A stretch of DNA of 64,000 nt from Sphingomonas sp. URHD0057. GTDB taxonomy: Bacteria > Pseudomonadota > Alphaproteobacteria > Sphingomonadales > Sphingomonadaceae. Shown one piece after another: positions 53,039 to 62,570 of the stretch. The stretch is taken from contig NZ_JIAU01000009.1 in assembly GCF_000620665.1 (NCBI RefSeq), positions 1-64,000 of the forward strand, given 5' to 3'. The notes under the pieces were generated by a model. It did no database searches. It worked only from the letters and a program-made list of their open reading frames with translations, and was not told where the DNA came from. The translations under genes were made by a program, and so were the position numbers. How positions within the stretch are numbered: position 1 is the first letter of the stretch; the number at the start of each line of letters is the position of its first letter.

Positions 53039-54357
53039 TGCCCGGCGAGGTCCGCTCCCCCTCGAACCTTGATGACGGCTCAATCTATCGCCGCCTTGTC
53101 CGCAATTTCGCCTATCTTGGAACCGGGACGATCGCCTCGGCGATGTTCATGATGCTCGCACTCGTCTTGAGCGCTCGAGCACTCTCCCCGGCCGCGTTCG
53201 GCGTTCTCATCCTTTTCCAGTCGGCAACCCTCATGGTCGCGGCATTCATGTCGTTCGCAACCCAGCAACCAATCCTGAAGCTTGGCGCAACAGCCTTGGC
53301 CGACGGCGACAAGGCGCGATTGGGGCGGATCATCGGGCTTGGGCTATTGTTGGATGCGCTTGCAGCGCTTGCCGCCGCGATTGGCTCCTTCGCCTTTCTG
53401 GCCCTTGCTGGGCCGTGGCTCGCGATCGAGCTCGAGCAGTGGCAGAACGCAGCTCCTTTCGCCGCCTCGCTGCTGTTTAGCGGCTATCTGACGGCCAACG
53501 GCATCTTCCGGCTGCTGGACCGGTTCGGCCTCTTGAGCCTCATTCAGGCGGGGTGCGCGGCCGCGCTGTTGGGCGCGATGGCTTGCCTCACGGCGACCCG
53601 TGCGCCGTTCGGGGCTTATTGCTGGACCTGGGCGATCTTTTACGTGCTCAATAGCCAGCTTCCGCTGATTGCGGCGCTCCACCTCGCACGCCGGGCTCGA
53701 ATTCCGGTGGCGCTCCACTTAGGCCGGATGAAGCCCGGCGAAGTCAGAACCTTCCTTGCTTATTGCTGGACGACCTGGGGCATGGCCAGCATCGAGGCCA
53801 TTCGCATCAACGGCGATTCCCTCCTCGTCGGGGCCGCAGTTTCGATCGAAGCGGCGGGCGCCTATAATGTCGCAAAGCAACTCGCCGGCGTCCTTCGCAA
53901 GTTCAACGCGGTCTATGCCTCGGCCGCCTTCCCCGAAATCTCGGCCATGTCCGCTCATGGCGAGGAAGATGGAGCAAGGCGGATCCGCCGGCGGATCTTG
54001 CGGCTGAGCGCAGCCCTCGGGACCATTGCCGTAGTCGCTGCCTTGCTCCTTGGCCGGCCGGCCTTGAGATTATTGTTCGGTGTCCATTTCGAAAGCGCCT
54101 GGATGCCGCTGGTGATTCTGACCGGGGCCGCCGCGGCGCAGCTCGTCAGCCACACGCTTTCCATGTACGTCCAGGTGGCAATCGGGCCCAAACATTTGTT
54201 TCACCTCTATGTCCTCGCGCTTCTTCCCTTCCTCATCGCCGTCGTCCCACTAACGTGGGCGCTGACTACGACCGGAACCGCGCTTGCCCAGCTCCTGTTC
54301 GCCCTGCTCTTGATCTTCCATTGCCAGCGGGCGCTAGGGGCTCGCGATGCGCAATGA
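53038..54357 (+). CDS. Oligosaccharide flippase, Wzx-like (MOP superfamily)
   Basis: The 439-residue protein has 12 to 13 hydrophobic segments spread over its length, with a short cytoplasmic N-terminus. The early GTGTIASAMFMMLALVLSARAL and mid-protein AYNVAKQLAGVLRKFNAVYASAAFPEI segments are typical of polysaccharide synthesis Wzx/RfbX proteins. It should move undecaprenyl-linked repeat units to the periplasmic face for polymerisation. Its 3' end overlaps the following methyltransferase by 11 nt. Confidence 0.85.
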   Translation: MPGEVRSPSNLDDGSIYRRLVRNFAYLGTGTIASAMFMMLALVLSARALSPAAFGVLILFQSATLMVAAFMSFATQQPILKLGATALADGDKARLGRIIGLGLLLDALAALAAAIGSFAFLALAGPWLAIELEQWQNAAPFAASLLFSGYLTANGIFRLLDRFGLLSLIQAGCAAALLGAMACLTATRAPFGAYCWTWAIFYVLNSQLPLIAALHLARRARIPVALHLGRMKPGEVRTFLAYCWTTWGMASIEAIRINGDSLLVGAAVSIEAAGAYNVAKQLAGVLRKFNAVYASAAFPEISAMSAHGEEDGARRIRRRILRLSAALGTIAVVAALLLGRPALRLLFGVHFESAWMPLVILTGAAAAQLVSHTLSMYVQVAIGPKHLFHLYVLALLPFLIAVVPLTWALTTTGTALAQLLFALLLIFHCQRALGARDAQ

Positions 54358-55063
54358 CGAAGCTGAAACGCTCGCCCGCTGGATCCGCGACCTCGGACTT
54401 CCTCCAGGCGCCGTCTGCCTCAACATCGGCTCTTCGACGAGGATGTTCCGGGAGGAGCAGCAACCGCATATTGCCCAGCGGCTGATAAGGCCGCTCGAGG
54501 CCGAGGGCATGCGGTTCGTCCATTGCGACATGAAGAGCGCCGAGGGCGTCGATGAAGTGGGCGACCTACTCGATCCCGCCTTTCGCGAGCGTCTCCGGGA
54601 ATATCGAGCCTCGCTTCTCTTGTGCAGCAACCTTTTGGAGCATCTCGCCGAGCCTGCGCCCTTCGCCCGAGCTTGCGCCGACCTTGCAGAGGATGGCGGC
54701 TTCGGCATCTTCTCCGTCCCATCATCCTATCCCTATCATCCCGACCCGATCGACACGATGCTCCGTCTCAACCCCGAAGAGCTTGCCGCCATGCTGCCCG
54801 ATTGGACGGTCGTCCGATCCGCCGAGATCGAGGCGGGCAGCTATTGGCGCGACCTTGGCGAAACCGGCGCGCGCTGGTCTCGACTCTTCCGCCAGGCGGC
54901 GCGGGTTGCAGTTCCGCTCTACCGGCCGGGCCAGTGGAGGGCCAACGCGAGCCGGCTCCTATGGCTCTTCCGGTCCTATCGGGTCAGCCTGGTTCTGCTC
55001 CGCAAGCCGACACGGCGTTCGCCTCAGAAGCCGCGCGACAGCCGGGCGACGGTCCGGCCATGA
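54347..55063 (+). CDS. Class I SAM-dependent methyltransferase
   Basis: The 238-residue protein contains a Rossmann segment CLNIGSSTRMF near residue 24, the acidic cofactor-binding HCDMKSAEGVDE and LLCSNLLEHLAEP near residue 95, which is the common post-II motif. The substrate is probably a glycan or lipid-linked sugar given the locus. It overlaps both neighbours, so it is part of the co-translated run. A basic C-terminal tail (about 30 residues) has no known role. Confidence 0.82.
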   Translation: MRNDEAETLARWIRDLGLPPGAVCLNIGSSTRMFREEQQPHIAQRLIRPLEAEGMRFVHCDMKSAEGVDEVGDLLDPAFRERLREYRASLLLCSNLLEHLAEPAPFARACADLAEDGGFGIFSVPSSYPYHPDPIDTMLRLNPEELAAMLPDWTVVRSAEIEAGSYWRDLGETGARWSRLFRQAARVAVPLYRPGQWRANASRLLWLFRSYRVSLVLLRKPTRRSPQKPRDSRATVRP

Positions 55064-56067
55064 CGAGCCCGCCGGAGGCGAGCCCTGCGAACCTCGTGCC
55101 GCCCGATTCCATTCTCGCGGACTTCGTCTGCCCACGCTGCCGCGCGCCGCTCGAGGCCTCCCGGATAGGTCTTTGCTGCACCGACTGCCTGCACAACTAT
55201 CCGATGATCGAGGGCCAGCCGGTGCTGGTCGACTTCGCGACCAGCATCCTTGACGAGGACGAAGTCAGGGCCAGCGGCGGCGCGAGCAACATTCGAAGAG
55301 GAAGCGGCGGCCTCAAGCGCCGCCTTGTCCAAGCCCTGCTGCCGCAAAACCGGCGTGCCGAAACCAACGCGCAAGCGTTCCTGAAGCTTGCTGGCCGGCT
55401 CGCCGCGAAGCCCCGCATCCTGATCGTCGGAGGTGGATCGCAGGGCGAGGGCACCGCCTCGCTCTACGCGGCCAGGAACATCGAGCTGATTGCGTTCGAC
55501 ATCTATGCATCGACGCTTACCCAATTCATCGCCGATGCGCACCGGATCCCGCTCGCCGACGCAAGCGTCGATGCGGTCTGGATCCAGGCCGTGTTGGAGC
55601 ATGTTCTCGATCCCTGGGCCGTCGTTGGGGAGATCGATCGCGTGCTGAAGCCCGCTGGCATTGTCTATGCCGAAACGCCGTTCCTGCAGCACGTCCATGA
55701 AGGCGCCTATGACTTCACGCGTTTCACCGAGAGCGGGCATCGCTGGTTGTTCAGAAAGTTTGAGCTGATCGATTCAGGAGTCGTCCTCGGCGCCGCGAGC
55801 CAGCTCTTGTGGTCGATCGAGCATGTGGTTCGCGGCGTTACACGCTCGGTCGGCGCAGGCATCGCCGCGAAGATGGCCTTCTTCTGGCTCCGCTATCTCG
55901 ACCGGCTCATCCCGCCTGCATATGCGAGCGACGCGGCATCGGCGGTCTTCTTCCTCGGTCGCAAGAGCGGGCAGCCGATCGGGCCCAGGGACATGCTTTC
56001 CTTTTACAGAGGCGCGCATCCCCGGCGGGCCAGCCAACGGGACAAGCTCACCTCGCCAGGACCATGA
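55060..56067 (+). CDS. Methyltransferase with N-terminal zinc-ribbon-like (Trm112-type) domain
   Basis: The 335-residue protein has an N-terminal metal-binding segment with two Cys pairs (CPRC near residue 24 and CCTDC near residue 38, then NYPMIEGQPVL). A class I methyltransferase domain follows (LIVGGGSQGEG near 120, VDAVWIQAVLEHVLDP near 170, AETPFLQHVHEGAYDFTRF). This fusion is common in glycan loci. The last 20 nt overlap the 3' end of the convergent methyltransferase gene at 56048. Confidence 0.85.
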   Translation: MTSPPEASPANLVPPDSILADFVCPRCRAPLEASRIGLCCTDCLHNYPMIEGQPVLVDFATSILDEDEVRASGGASNIRRGSGGLKRRLVQALLPQNRRAETNAQAFLKLAGRLAAKPRILIVGGGSQGEGTASLYAARNIELIAFDIYASTLTQFIADAHRIPLADASVDAVWIQAVLEHVLDPWAVVGEIDRVLKPAGIVYAETPFLQHVHEGAYDFTRFTESGHRWLFRKFELIDSGVVLGAASQLLWSIEHVVRGVTRSVGAGIAAKMAFFWLRYLDRLIPPAYASDAASAVFFLGRKSGQPIGPRDMLSFYRGAHPRRASQRDKLTSPGP

Positions 56068-56770
56068 GCGAATAGCCGCCAAGCAGACGCGCGGACAAAT
56101 CCTCGCTGAAGAGTTGGACGAGCCTTCTTGGAACATTGGCGATTTTCGTCTTGAGGCCCTTGCCGGGAAGCTCCTGGGAGCTTCTCGTATAGGTCCAGTC
56201 GAGGATCTCATACCCACAGTCGCGAAGGGTCGCGAGGGCGGTATATTTGAAGAAATAGTGGAGATGGCCGGTCTGGTTGCGGAGGATCGGGTAGCTGGTG
56301 GCGCGAAGCAGCGCCTGGACCGAAAGGTCCAGAGGGATATGGAACAGCGTATGGCCCCCTTTGCCTTTCAACTCCCGGAGGAAGCCGAGATAATCGGGAA
56401 CATGCTCGAAGACATCGATCGCCATTACAAGGTCGAACGGGCCGGCGCTGGCGCTGATCAGGTTTTCGAGCCTGAACTCGAGGCCTTCGGCCTGCTTGGC
56501 CGAGCATATCGCATAGGCCTGGGACGAAATTTCAAAACCGGTGATCTGCGCGCGCGGCCGCCGCGCCTTCAACTCGACCAGAAGCTCGCCCGACCCGCAT
56601 CCGATTTCGGCGATCGTCATGGGTTCAAGCCCGTTACGCTTAAGGATGGCGTCGATCCAGCGCGCCTTCATCGCCCCATGTTCGGCGTGCCAACCGGGAT
56701 TGTGAGCGAGATAGGAGCCGTCTGAATAACGCTGGCTGAGGTCCACGATCAATCCTGATCCCGCGCTCAT
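56048..56770 (-). CDS. Class I SAM-dependent methyltransferase
   Basis: The 240-residue protein has TIAEIGCGSGELLVELK near residue 52, ITGFEISSQAYAIC and MAIDVFEHVPDYLGFLREL, a standard methyltransferase core. A C-terminal hydrophobic/basic region follows the catalytic part (HYFFKYTALATLRDCGYE). It probably methylates a glycan component. Its start overlaps the stop of the upstream beta-helix gene by 4 nt (56767-56770), and its 3' end overlaps the convergent methyltransferase gene by 20 nt. Confidence 0.85.
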   Translation of the reverse strand: MSAGSGLIVDLSQRYSDGSYLAHNPGWHAEHGAMKARWIDAILKRNGLEPMTIAEIGCGSGELLVELKARRPRAQITGFEISSQAYAICSAKQAEGLEFRLENLISASAGPFDLVMAIDVFEHVPDYLGFLRELKGKGGHTLFHIPLDLSVQALLRATSYPILRNQTGHLHYFFKYTALATLRDCGYEILDWTYTRSSQELPGKGLKTKIANVPRRLVQLFSEDLSARLLGGYSLMVLAR

Positions 56771-58200
56771 GGGCGGCGCCCGCCGGCTAGAGCATGGCCG
56801 CCAAAGCGCGGCAAGATGGGCGAATCGACCCGAATGTCGCCAAGCCGCAACCTAGACTCGCTCCAAATCCCGCCGCCGCCGACGGAGGCCGGCGGATGCA
56901 AGCCGACGCGCGACAGGTGCGCGCGCCGGAGCGTTATGGCATCGTCAAGGCCTGCACCGATGTAGACGCCACCGAACCGCGAACCGCGCCCCTCGACATC
57001 AAGGGCGATGTTGCGCATCGACCCGGCCCGCGGGTCGGTCTTTTCGATCCGGACAATGTGATCGACCGGATAACCCGGAGCCTCCGGCCCGTGCGGCGCC
57101 CCGGCATAAGGATCGGTGAACCGCATTTGAAGGTCGACGCCGTCAAATCGCGCGTCCGCTCGATCGAGCAGCGACAGGTCGATCGCCGCCGTCGGCTGCA
57201 CGCCCTGGTTTTTGGCCCTCGCCCGCACCTCGAGCAGTTTTCCCGTGACGTTCCGGATCGTCGCTCCGCGCGCCGCGATCATTCGTACCCCGCAGGTGAA
57301 GCGCTCGCCCCGTTCGTCGGTCAGCCGAAGCCGCTCGAGGCGCACATCCTCGATCAAGCCATTGCGCCAGTCGTAGATGAGCGCCCCCGGCTTGAAAAAG
57401 ACCAGCGAACCGCAGCTTTTGGCTTCGACGTCGCTGATTGCAACGTTGCGGAGATAAATGTGGCTGTCGGGTAGCGCGCCCTCGGTGCCGACCTCGGACC
57501 CGAAAGAAGCGATCGCCGCGAAGCCGCGGACGATCCCGTTGCGGATCGTCAAATTGTACGTCGACCGGCCCGGCGCCTTGATCGCAAAGGCGTCGTCACC
57601 GCCGACCCGGTTGGACATGGTCGATCGGAGGTCGAACCGCTCGAACAGATGATCGTGGCCCGCAACCATGATGCCGTTCGACCCCTTGAGGGTCAGTCCG
57701 GAGAAACGGCAGTGCGAAGCCGTCTGGCGCACATAGGCCTGGTAGCCGCCGGCGATGGGGTCCTTGACCAGCGCAAGGTCCTCGAAGCTGCAGTGGCTCC
57801 CGGCGACGTCGAGCGCAAAGCTACCTGAATCCGCGCGCCGGTCGACGATTCCCAATTTCTCCACACCGCATTGCTGGCGGCCCTCGGGGATTATGATCCG
57901 GGCGTTGACGAGCAAGCCGCCTGCGCCGCGGATCGTAACGCCGTCCGCCAACCGGATCACGCCGCACTCATAAGTCCCGGGAACGAGGACGAGTCCGCCG
58001 CCTTTGGCGCTGACGGTATCGATGGCCTGCTGGATCGCGCGGCTATTGTCGTGACCGGGCTCCGCTACGGCACCGAATTCGGCGATCGAAACCTGGACCC
58101 CCCGGAACGAAGACTGCGGCGGCGCAAGCAAGGCAGTTCCGGCGAGCGCGCCGCCGCCGAAGATCAGCTCGCGCCGGTCTAGCAGAAGGAGGCCGCTCAC
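56767..58200 (-). CDS. Tat-exported right-handed beta-helix protein, GH28/pectate lyase-like
   Basis: The 477-residue protein begins with a twin-arginine signal (DRRELIFGGGALAG). VSIAEFGAVAEPGHDNSRAIQQAID is the standard start of the pectate_lyase_3/polygalacturonase beta-helix, and the helix runs through residue about 440. A GGDDAFAIKA segment recalls the paired Asp of GH28 enzymes (GDDCIAIK), but the following GHG box is not evident (SFGSEVG). It may cleave, epimerise or bind the exopolysaccharide in the periplasm. It starts at a GTG that directly abuts the upstream glycosyltransferase stop. Confidence 0.8.
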   Translation of the reverse strand: MSGLLLLDRRELIFGGGALAGTALLAPPQSSFRGVQVSIAEFGAVAEPGHDNSRAIQQAIDTVSAKGGGLVLVPGTYECGVIRLADGVTIRGAGGLLVNARIIIPEGRQQCGVEKLGIVDRRADSGSFALDVAGSHCSFEDLALVKDPIAGGYQAYVRQTASHCRFSGLTLKGSNGIMVAGHDHLFERFDLRSTMSNRVGGDDAFAIKAPGRSTYNLTIRNGIVRGFAAIASFGSEVGTEGALPDSHIYLRNVAISDVEAKSCGSLVFFKPGALIYDWRNGLIEDVRLERLRLTDERGERFTCGVRMIAARGATIRNVTGKLLEVRARAKNQGVQPTAAIDLSLLDRADARFDGVDLQMRFTDPYAGAPHGPEAPGYPVDHIVRIEKTDPRAGSMRNIALDVEGRGSRFGGVYIGAGLDDAITLRRAHLSRVGLHPPASVGGGGIWSESRLRLGDIRVDSPILPRFGGHALAGGRRP

Positions 58201-59412
58201 CTAGGGATGGGCTCCCGAAGCGCGGACCATCCCTGCCAACCGGCCAAGAAATTCGGAGCGAATTCCCGCCAGCTCTCGCGGGTCGAAGGACCGTGAAGCC
58301 CGAAGGTCGTGGGCGCTCGCAAGGGCGAGCGCGCTGGGATCGTTCGCGAGCGCCCGGATTTGCCTGGCAAGGGCGGAGCTATCCCCCGGGGCATGCAGGC
58401 GATCGGCCGGAAGGAGCTCAGGAATGCCGCCTGCGGTGGAACCGATGCAGGCAAGGCCGCGGCTCATCGCTTCGATCGTCGCGCGCGGCAGCCCCTCCTG
58501 GAAAGAGGGCTGGAGATGCACGTCGATTTGATCGAGCCATTTGCGAACCCCATCGCCGGCGCTTCGAACGCCGTCGAACGAAACAAGGTCGGCAATGCCG
58601 AGATCGGCCGCAAGCCTCTTCCACTGCACGGGATCGCCGGTGCCGAGCAGGCGGTAGCGAAGGTCAAGTCCGCCGCGCCTGAGCTCGCTCAAGGCCGCCA
58701 GGGCCGTTTGGACGCCCTTCGATCGGATCCGGAGGCTCGCGACCGTTCCGAGGATCGGGCGCTCGCCCTTGGCGATGCGCTCCAGGCGCTTGCGCCGGGC
58801 GGCTTCCCGGGCCGCCGTCATCGGCGCGATCTCGACGTCCGACGCGGCATAGGCCTGTCCTCGCGTCGGATAGCGCTGCTGAAGCCAGCGCGACGTCACA
58901 TAGAGCGCCAAGGGCGCGCGCTGTACGGCGTTCCGCGTCCGCCAGTAGAAAAAAGGTGCATAGAGCCGGCCGGCGAGCGAACCATGGTTTCGCATCCCGT
59001 CCCAAGCGCAGCCGACCACCTCGATCGCATAGGGCTTGCCGGCGCGCTCGCATTCGGCGGCCGCAAGGAACCCAAGTTCGCTCGGCAGGCGAATGAGCGC
59101 CGCCGAACAGCCCTCGACCGCAGCCCGGATCCGCAGCTTCAGCGCTTTCGGCCGGATCAGCTGCTCCAAATGGCTGCCGAGATTGCGGACGAGGTTGAAG
59201 GTCACCCCGGCACGGCTCGCGAGCGCCGGCTGCTGGCCTGCGGGCGGCGCACCGCCATCACGGGCAAGCACTTCGATGCATTCGAAAGTCTCGAGATATC
59301 GGGTCCAGACGTGGGCCGGGAGCGAGCCTGACGTAAACACCGATCCGGCATCGTCGACGAGGAAGCGATGGTCGTGAACGAAGAGCAGGCGCTTGGCGCG
59401 ATTGCTGGGCAT
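58201..59412 (-). CDS. Glycosyltransferase family 4
   Basis: The 403-residue GT-B protein has the C-terminal donor-binding pattern PSFQEGLPRATIEAMSRGLACIGSTAGGIPELL and the GTVASLRIRSKGVQTALAAL segment near residue 220. Donor and acceptor are not deducible. It is upstream of and directly adjacent to the beta-helix gene on the minus strand. The 92-nt gap to the next upstream minus-strand gene contains no clear signal. Confidence 0.88.
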   Translation of the reverse strand: MPSNRAKRLLFVHDHRFLVDDAGSVFTSGSLPAHVWTRYLETFECIEVLARDGGAPPAGQQPALASRAGVTFNLVRNLGSHLEQLIRPKALKLRIRAAVEGCSAALIRLPSELGFLAAAECERAGKPYAIEVVGCAWDGMRNHGSLAGRLYAPFFYWRTRNAVQRAPLALYVTSRWLQQRYPTRGQAYAASDVEIAPMTAAREAARRKRLERIAKGERPILGTVASLRIRSKGVQTALAALSELRRGGLDLRYRLLGTGDPVQWKRLAADLGIADLVSFDGVRSAGDGVRKWLDQIDVHLQPSFQEGLPRATIEAMSRGLACIGSTAGGIPELLPADRLHAPGDSSALARQIRALANDPSALALASAHDLRASRSFDPRELAGIRSEFLGRLAGMVRASGAHP

Positions 59413-59504
59413 GGAACGTCAAACACTCCGGAGCCGGGCTCGATGCCGCATCCGCCGTCGCTCGGCAAGGCGAAGCGAAGAAAGCGAGCAGGAGGCTTTC
59501 GACC

Positions 59505-60686
59505 TTAGCCGAGCCTCAGGTGGCGGAGCATGTCGCGGTTGACCAGCCGGACATCAAAGCGGTCCCTGCAAATCTGGAGGCTTCGCTTTCCCATCGCCAC
59601 GCGAAGCTCGGGCGCGTCAATGAGTTGGCGCATTGCCGCAGCGAGGGCAGCCATGTCGGACGGCGGAATCAGCAGGCCGTTCACGCCGTCCTCGACCGTC
59701 TGGCGGCAGCCCGGCGCAGCGCTGGTAATGACGGGACGGCCCATGGCCATGGCCTCCAGCGTGCTTCGCGGCGTTCCTTCGCGGCGCGAGGGCAGGACGA
59801 ACACGCTTGCTTGGGCGATTGCCGGGCGGACATCATCGAGCGGTCCCAGATATTCAAGGCCGGCCGCCTGCCAGCGGGCAATCTCGTCGGGTGCGATTGC
59901 GCCGGGCCCGCCGTCGGCGAATCCGGCGAGCAGGAAGCGCGCCTTGCTTCCCTGGCCAAGGAGCAGCGATACAGCTTCGCCATAGTCGCGCACGCCCTTG
60001 GAGACGATCAGCCGAGCGATCATAAGGAAGACGGGGACTTTGGCGAGCGGGACCGGCGCATAATGGTCCATATCGACGCCCGAGCCATGGACCAGCCGCG
60101 CCTTGGCGGCGTCGGCGAGCCATCCTTGGGCAACGAAATCGTCGCGGTCGTCGGGATTTTGGAAGATGACGATCTCGTTTGCATCGGTCGCGGCGCGATA
60201 CAGCAAGCGGGCGAAAGCCCGGACGATCCTTGGCATCATGCCCGGCGCGGCGTCGAACGCCCGTCCCACGCCGGTGACCAGCGACGCTGACGAAATGCCA
60301 AGCGTCTTCGCCGCGAGCGAGCCCCAGATGTTGGGCTTGATCGCATAGTTGAGAACGAGGCCGGGTGAGATTTCTTTCATAAGCCGCCGCATGTCGAGAA
60401 AATAGCGGACGTCGTTCACGCCGTTGGTTCCGGTCCGGTCAAGGCGGATTTCATGGGGGATGGCGCCGATTGCATGAAGCGCCGACGCGGTTTTCGATCC
60501 GATCTGCGGGGCCGAGACATGGACGGTGTGGCCACGGCCGACCAGTTCCTCGATGAGCGGCCCGCGAAAGCCGATCAGCGAGGGCGCGTAAGGGGCATTG
60601 ATGAGGATCGTCTCGGGTGACGAGCGAAGCGCATTCGGCGCCGGCGCCGTGTCGATAGCGCAAATGGGATCGGTGAAATCTGGCAT
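59505..60686 (-). CDS. Glycosyltransferase family 4, PglA-like
   Basis: The ATG at 60686 gives 393 residues; a start 21 codons upstream would overlap the divergent aminotransferase leader. The fold and motifs follow the PglA/WbpY-like GT4 group: VLNYAIKPNIWGSLAAK, SLVTGVGRAFD, FLMIARLIVSKGVRDYGEA and VFVLPSRREGTPRSTLEAM. PglA adds GalNAc to undecaprenyl-linked bacillosamine in Campylobacter; a similar second-sugar role is plausible here because PglC-, PglD- and DegT-like genes are adjacent. Confidence 0.85.
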   Translation of the reverse strand: MPDFTDPICAIDTAPAPNALRSSPETILINAPYAPSLIGFRGPLIEELVGRGHTVHVSAPQIGSKTASALHAIGAIPHEIRLDRTGTNGVNDVRYFLDMRRLMKEISPGLVLNYAIKPNIWGSLAAKTLGISSASLVTGVGRAFDAAPGMMPRIVRAFARLLYRAATDANEIVIFQNPDDRDDFVAQGWLADAAKARLVHGSGVDMDHYAPVPLAKVPVFLMIARLIVSKGVRDYGEAVSLLLGQGSKARFLLAGFADGGPGAIAPDEIARWQAAGLEYLGPLDDVRPAIAQASVFVLPSRREGTPRSTLEAMAMGRPVITSAAPGCRQTVEDGVNGLLIPPSDMAALAAAMRQLIDAPELRVAMGKRSLQICRDRFDVRLVNRDMLRHLRLG

Positions 60687-60747
60687 GGCGGCAAAACAGG
60701 AGCTAGGCACGATTGGGCTTCGCAACGGAGGATGCAAGAGGCAAGGC

Positions 60748-61926
60748 ATGCTGAACGGCCCAGTTGCGCCCTGGCCCTCCTACAGCGAGGAAGAACTGCA
60801 GGCCGTCGCCGATGTTCTGGCCTCCGGCCGGGTCAACCGCTGGACCGGCGATGAGACGAAGGCCTTCGAGCGGGAGTTCGCCGCCTGGAATGGGTCAAGT
60901 CACGCGATCGCGCTCTTCAACGGGACGGTGGCGCTCGATCTTGCGCTCCGTGCCCTCGGCATTGGACCCGGGGATGAAGTGATCGTCACGCCAAGGAGCT
61001 TCATCGCCTCGGCGTCCTGCGTGGTCAACGTCGGCGCCATTCCCATTTTTGCGGATGTCCATCGGAACAGCGGGACCATGCACAGGGCAAGCGTCGAGCC
61101 GCTAATCAATCCGCGAACCAAGGCGATCCTGCCCGTGCATCTCGGCGGCTGGCCGTGCGACATGCGGGCGCTTCGATCGCTTGCCGATGCGAGCGGAATC
61201 GCAATCATCGAGGATTGCGCGCAGTCCGTCGGCGCTCGGATCGGAGGCCGGCAAACCGGCACCTTCGGGGAGATCGGCACCTTCTCCTTCTGCCAGGACA
61301 AGATCATCACGACCGGCGGCGAGGGCGGAATGGTCGTCACCGGGGACAAAGAGCTCTGGTCGCGCATGTGGTCCTTCAAGGATCACGGAAAGAGTTTCGA
61401 GGCAATTCAGGAGCCGTCGGCGGGACAAGCCTTCCGCTGGGTCCATGAAAGCTTCGGCACCAACTTCAGGATGCTCGAACTCCAGGCGGTCCTGGGACGC
61501 ATCCAGCTCAAACGGATGGAAGACTGGACGTCCAAGCGGACCGCGCATGCAAGCGCTTACCGCGCGGCGCTGAGCAGCTTTGAACGCGCGGCGCGGGCGC
61601 CCCGCCCTCCGCCCGGCTTCACTCATGCTTATTACCGTTTCTACTTCTACGTCCGCCCGGAAGGCATGAAGCCTGGCTGGAACCGGGACCGAATCCTTGC
61701 CGAGCTCAACGCCCTGGGCCTGCCCGCCTTCCACGGAAGCTGCCCCGAAATCTATCTCGAAAAAGCGTTCGAGGGCACGGGCCTCCGTCCGCCGAGCCGC
61801 CTTGCCGTCGCGCGCGAGCTTGGCGAAACCAGCATCGCTCTGCTGACCCACCCGACGCTCACCAAGAGCGATATCGAGCGGAGCTGCGAAGCGCTGCGGC
61901 AGGTCTTCGAAAAGGCGGCGGCCTAG
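60748..61926 (+). CDS. DegT/DnrJ/EryC1 family aminotransferase (PglE-like role)
   Basis: The ATG at 60748 follows a GAGGCAAGG site and gives 392 residues. PLP enzyme features: SHAIALFNGTVALDLALRAL, EDCAQSVGARIGG and the Schiff-base Lys in FSFCQDKIITTGGEGGM. Such enzymes transaminate 4-keto-6-deoxy-sugar nucleotides. With the PglF-like dehydratase at 46 kb and the PglD-like acetyltransferase next door, it would make the 4-amino sugar. Other 3- or 4-keto sugars cannot be excluded. Its stop overlaps the convergent acetyltransferase stop by 4 nt. Confidence 0.88.
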   Translation: MLNGPVAPWPSYSEEELQAVADVLASGRVNRWTGDETKAFEREFAAWNGSSHAIALFNGTVALDLALRALGIGPGDEVIVTPRSFIASASCVVNVGAIPIFADVHRNSGTMHRASVEPLINPRTKAILPVHLGGWPCDMRALRSLADASGIAIIEDCAQSVGARIGGRQTGTFGEIGTFSFCQDKIITTGGEGGMVVTGDKELWSRMWSFKDHGKSFEAIQEPSAGQAFRWVHESFGTNFRMLELQAVLGRIQLKRMEDWTSKRTAHASAYRAALSSFERAARAPRPPPGFTHAYYRFYFYVRPEGMKPGWNRDRILAELNALGLPAFHGSCPEIYLEKAFEGTGLRPPSRLAVARELGETSIALLTHPTLTKSDIERSCEALRQVFEKAAA

Positions 61927-62570
61927 CCCTTCATCAAACGGGCGGGATTGCCGACCACGGTCGCGCCCGCGGGAACGTCCCTGGTGACGACCGCGCCCAT
62001 GCCGACGACGGCCCCCGCCCCGATCCGCAGCGGATGGCCGGGCCTGCCCTGCCGGATCAGCGCGCCCGCGCCGAGGTAAGCTCCATCGGCGATATGGACA
62101 TTGCCGTTGCAGCGGACCCCGGGGGCGAAGGTTACATAGTCGCCGATCACGCAGTCATGTTCGACCGAGGAATAAAGATTGGCGTGGAAATGCCTCCCGA
62201 TCCGGATGTTGCTGGTGAAGGTCACAAAGGGCGAGATGAGGGCGCCCTCGCCGATCGCCACTTCATCCATGACAATGGCATTGGCGGCGCGAACCTCGAA
62301 GAAGGATGCGCCTGCCGCAAGGCAGCGTTCGGCGACTTCCTGCCGTTGTTGCGGCGAGGCGATCGCAAGCGCGATCCGGCGCTCCTCCGCAGGGACTGCC
62401 ATGAAGCCTTCGAACGAAAGGACCTCATGGCCGTTGATCTCGATCGCGCGCACGCCGTCATCGACAAAGACCAGCCGGCTGTCGGGGCGCGCGCCGAATT
62501 GTTGGCTGGCGACGGGGAGGATCCCGCGGCCGCACCCCCCGGCGCCATAGATCCCCAACAGCAAGCTCAT
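61923..62570 (-). CDS. Sugar O/N-acetyltransferase of the NeuD/PglD family
   Basis: The 215-residue protein has an N-terminal Rossmann-like nucleotide-sugar domain (LLGIYGAGGCGRGI) and a left-handed beta-helix of hexapeptide repeats. The catalytic His lies in SSVEHDCVIGDYV, where PglD has VIEHECVIG. The expected step is acetyl-CoA-dependent N-acetylation of the 4-amino group, giving a di-N-acetylated sugar. Its ATG overlaps the stop of the PglC-like gene, so the two are coupled. Confidence 0.88.
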   Translation of the reverse strand: MSLLLGIYGAGGCGRGILPVASQQFGARPDSRLVFVDDGVRAIEINGHEVLSFEGFMAVPAEERRIALAIASPQQRQEVAERCLAAGASFFEVRAANAIVMDEVAIGEGALISPFVTFTSNIRIGRHFHANLYSSVEHDCVIGDYVTFAPGVRCNGNVHIADGAYLGAGALIRQGRPGHPLRIGAGAVVGMGAVVTRDVPAGATVVGNPARLMKG

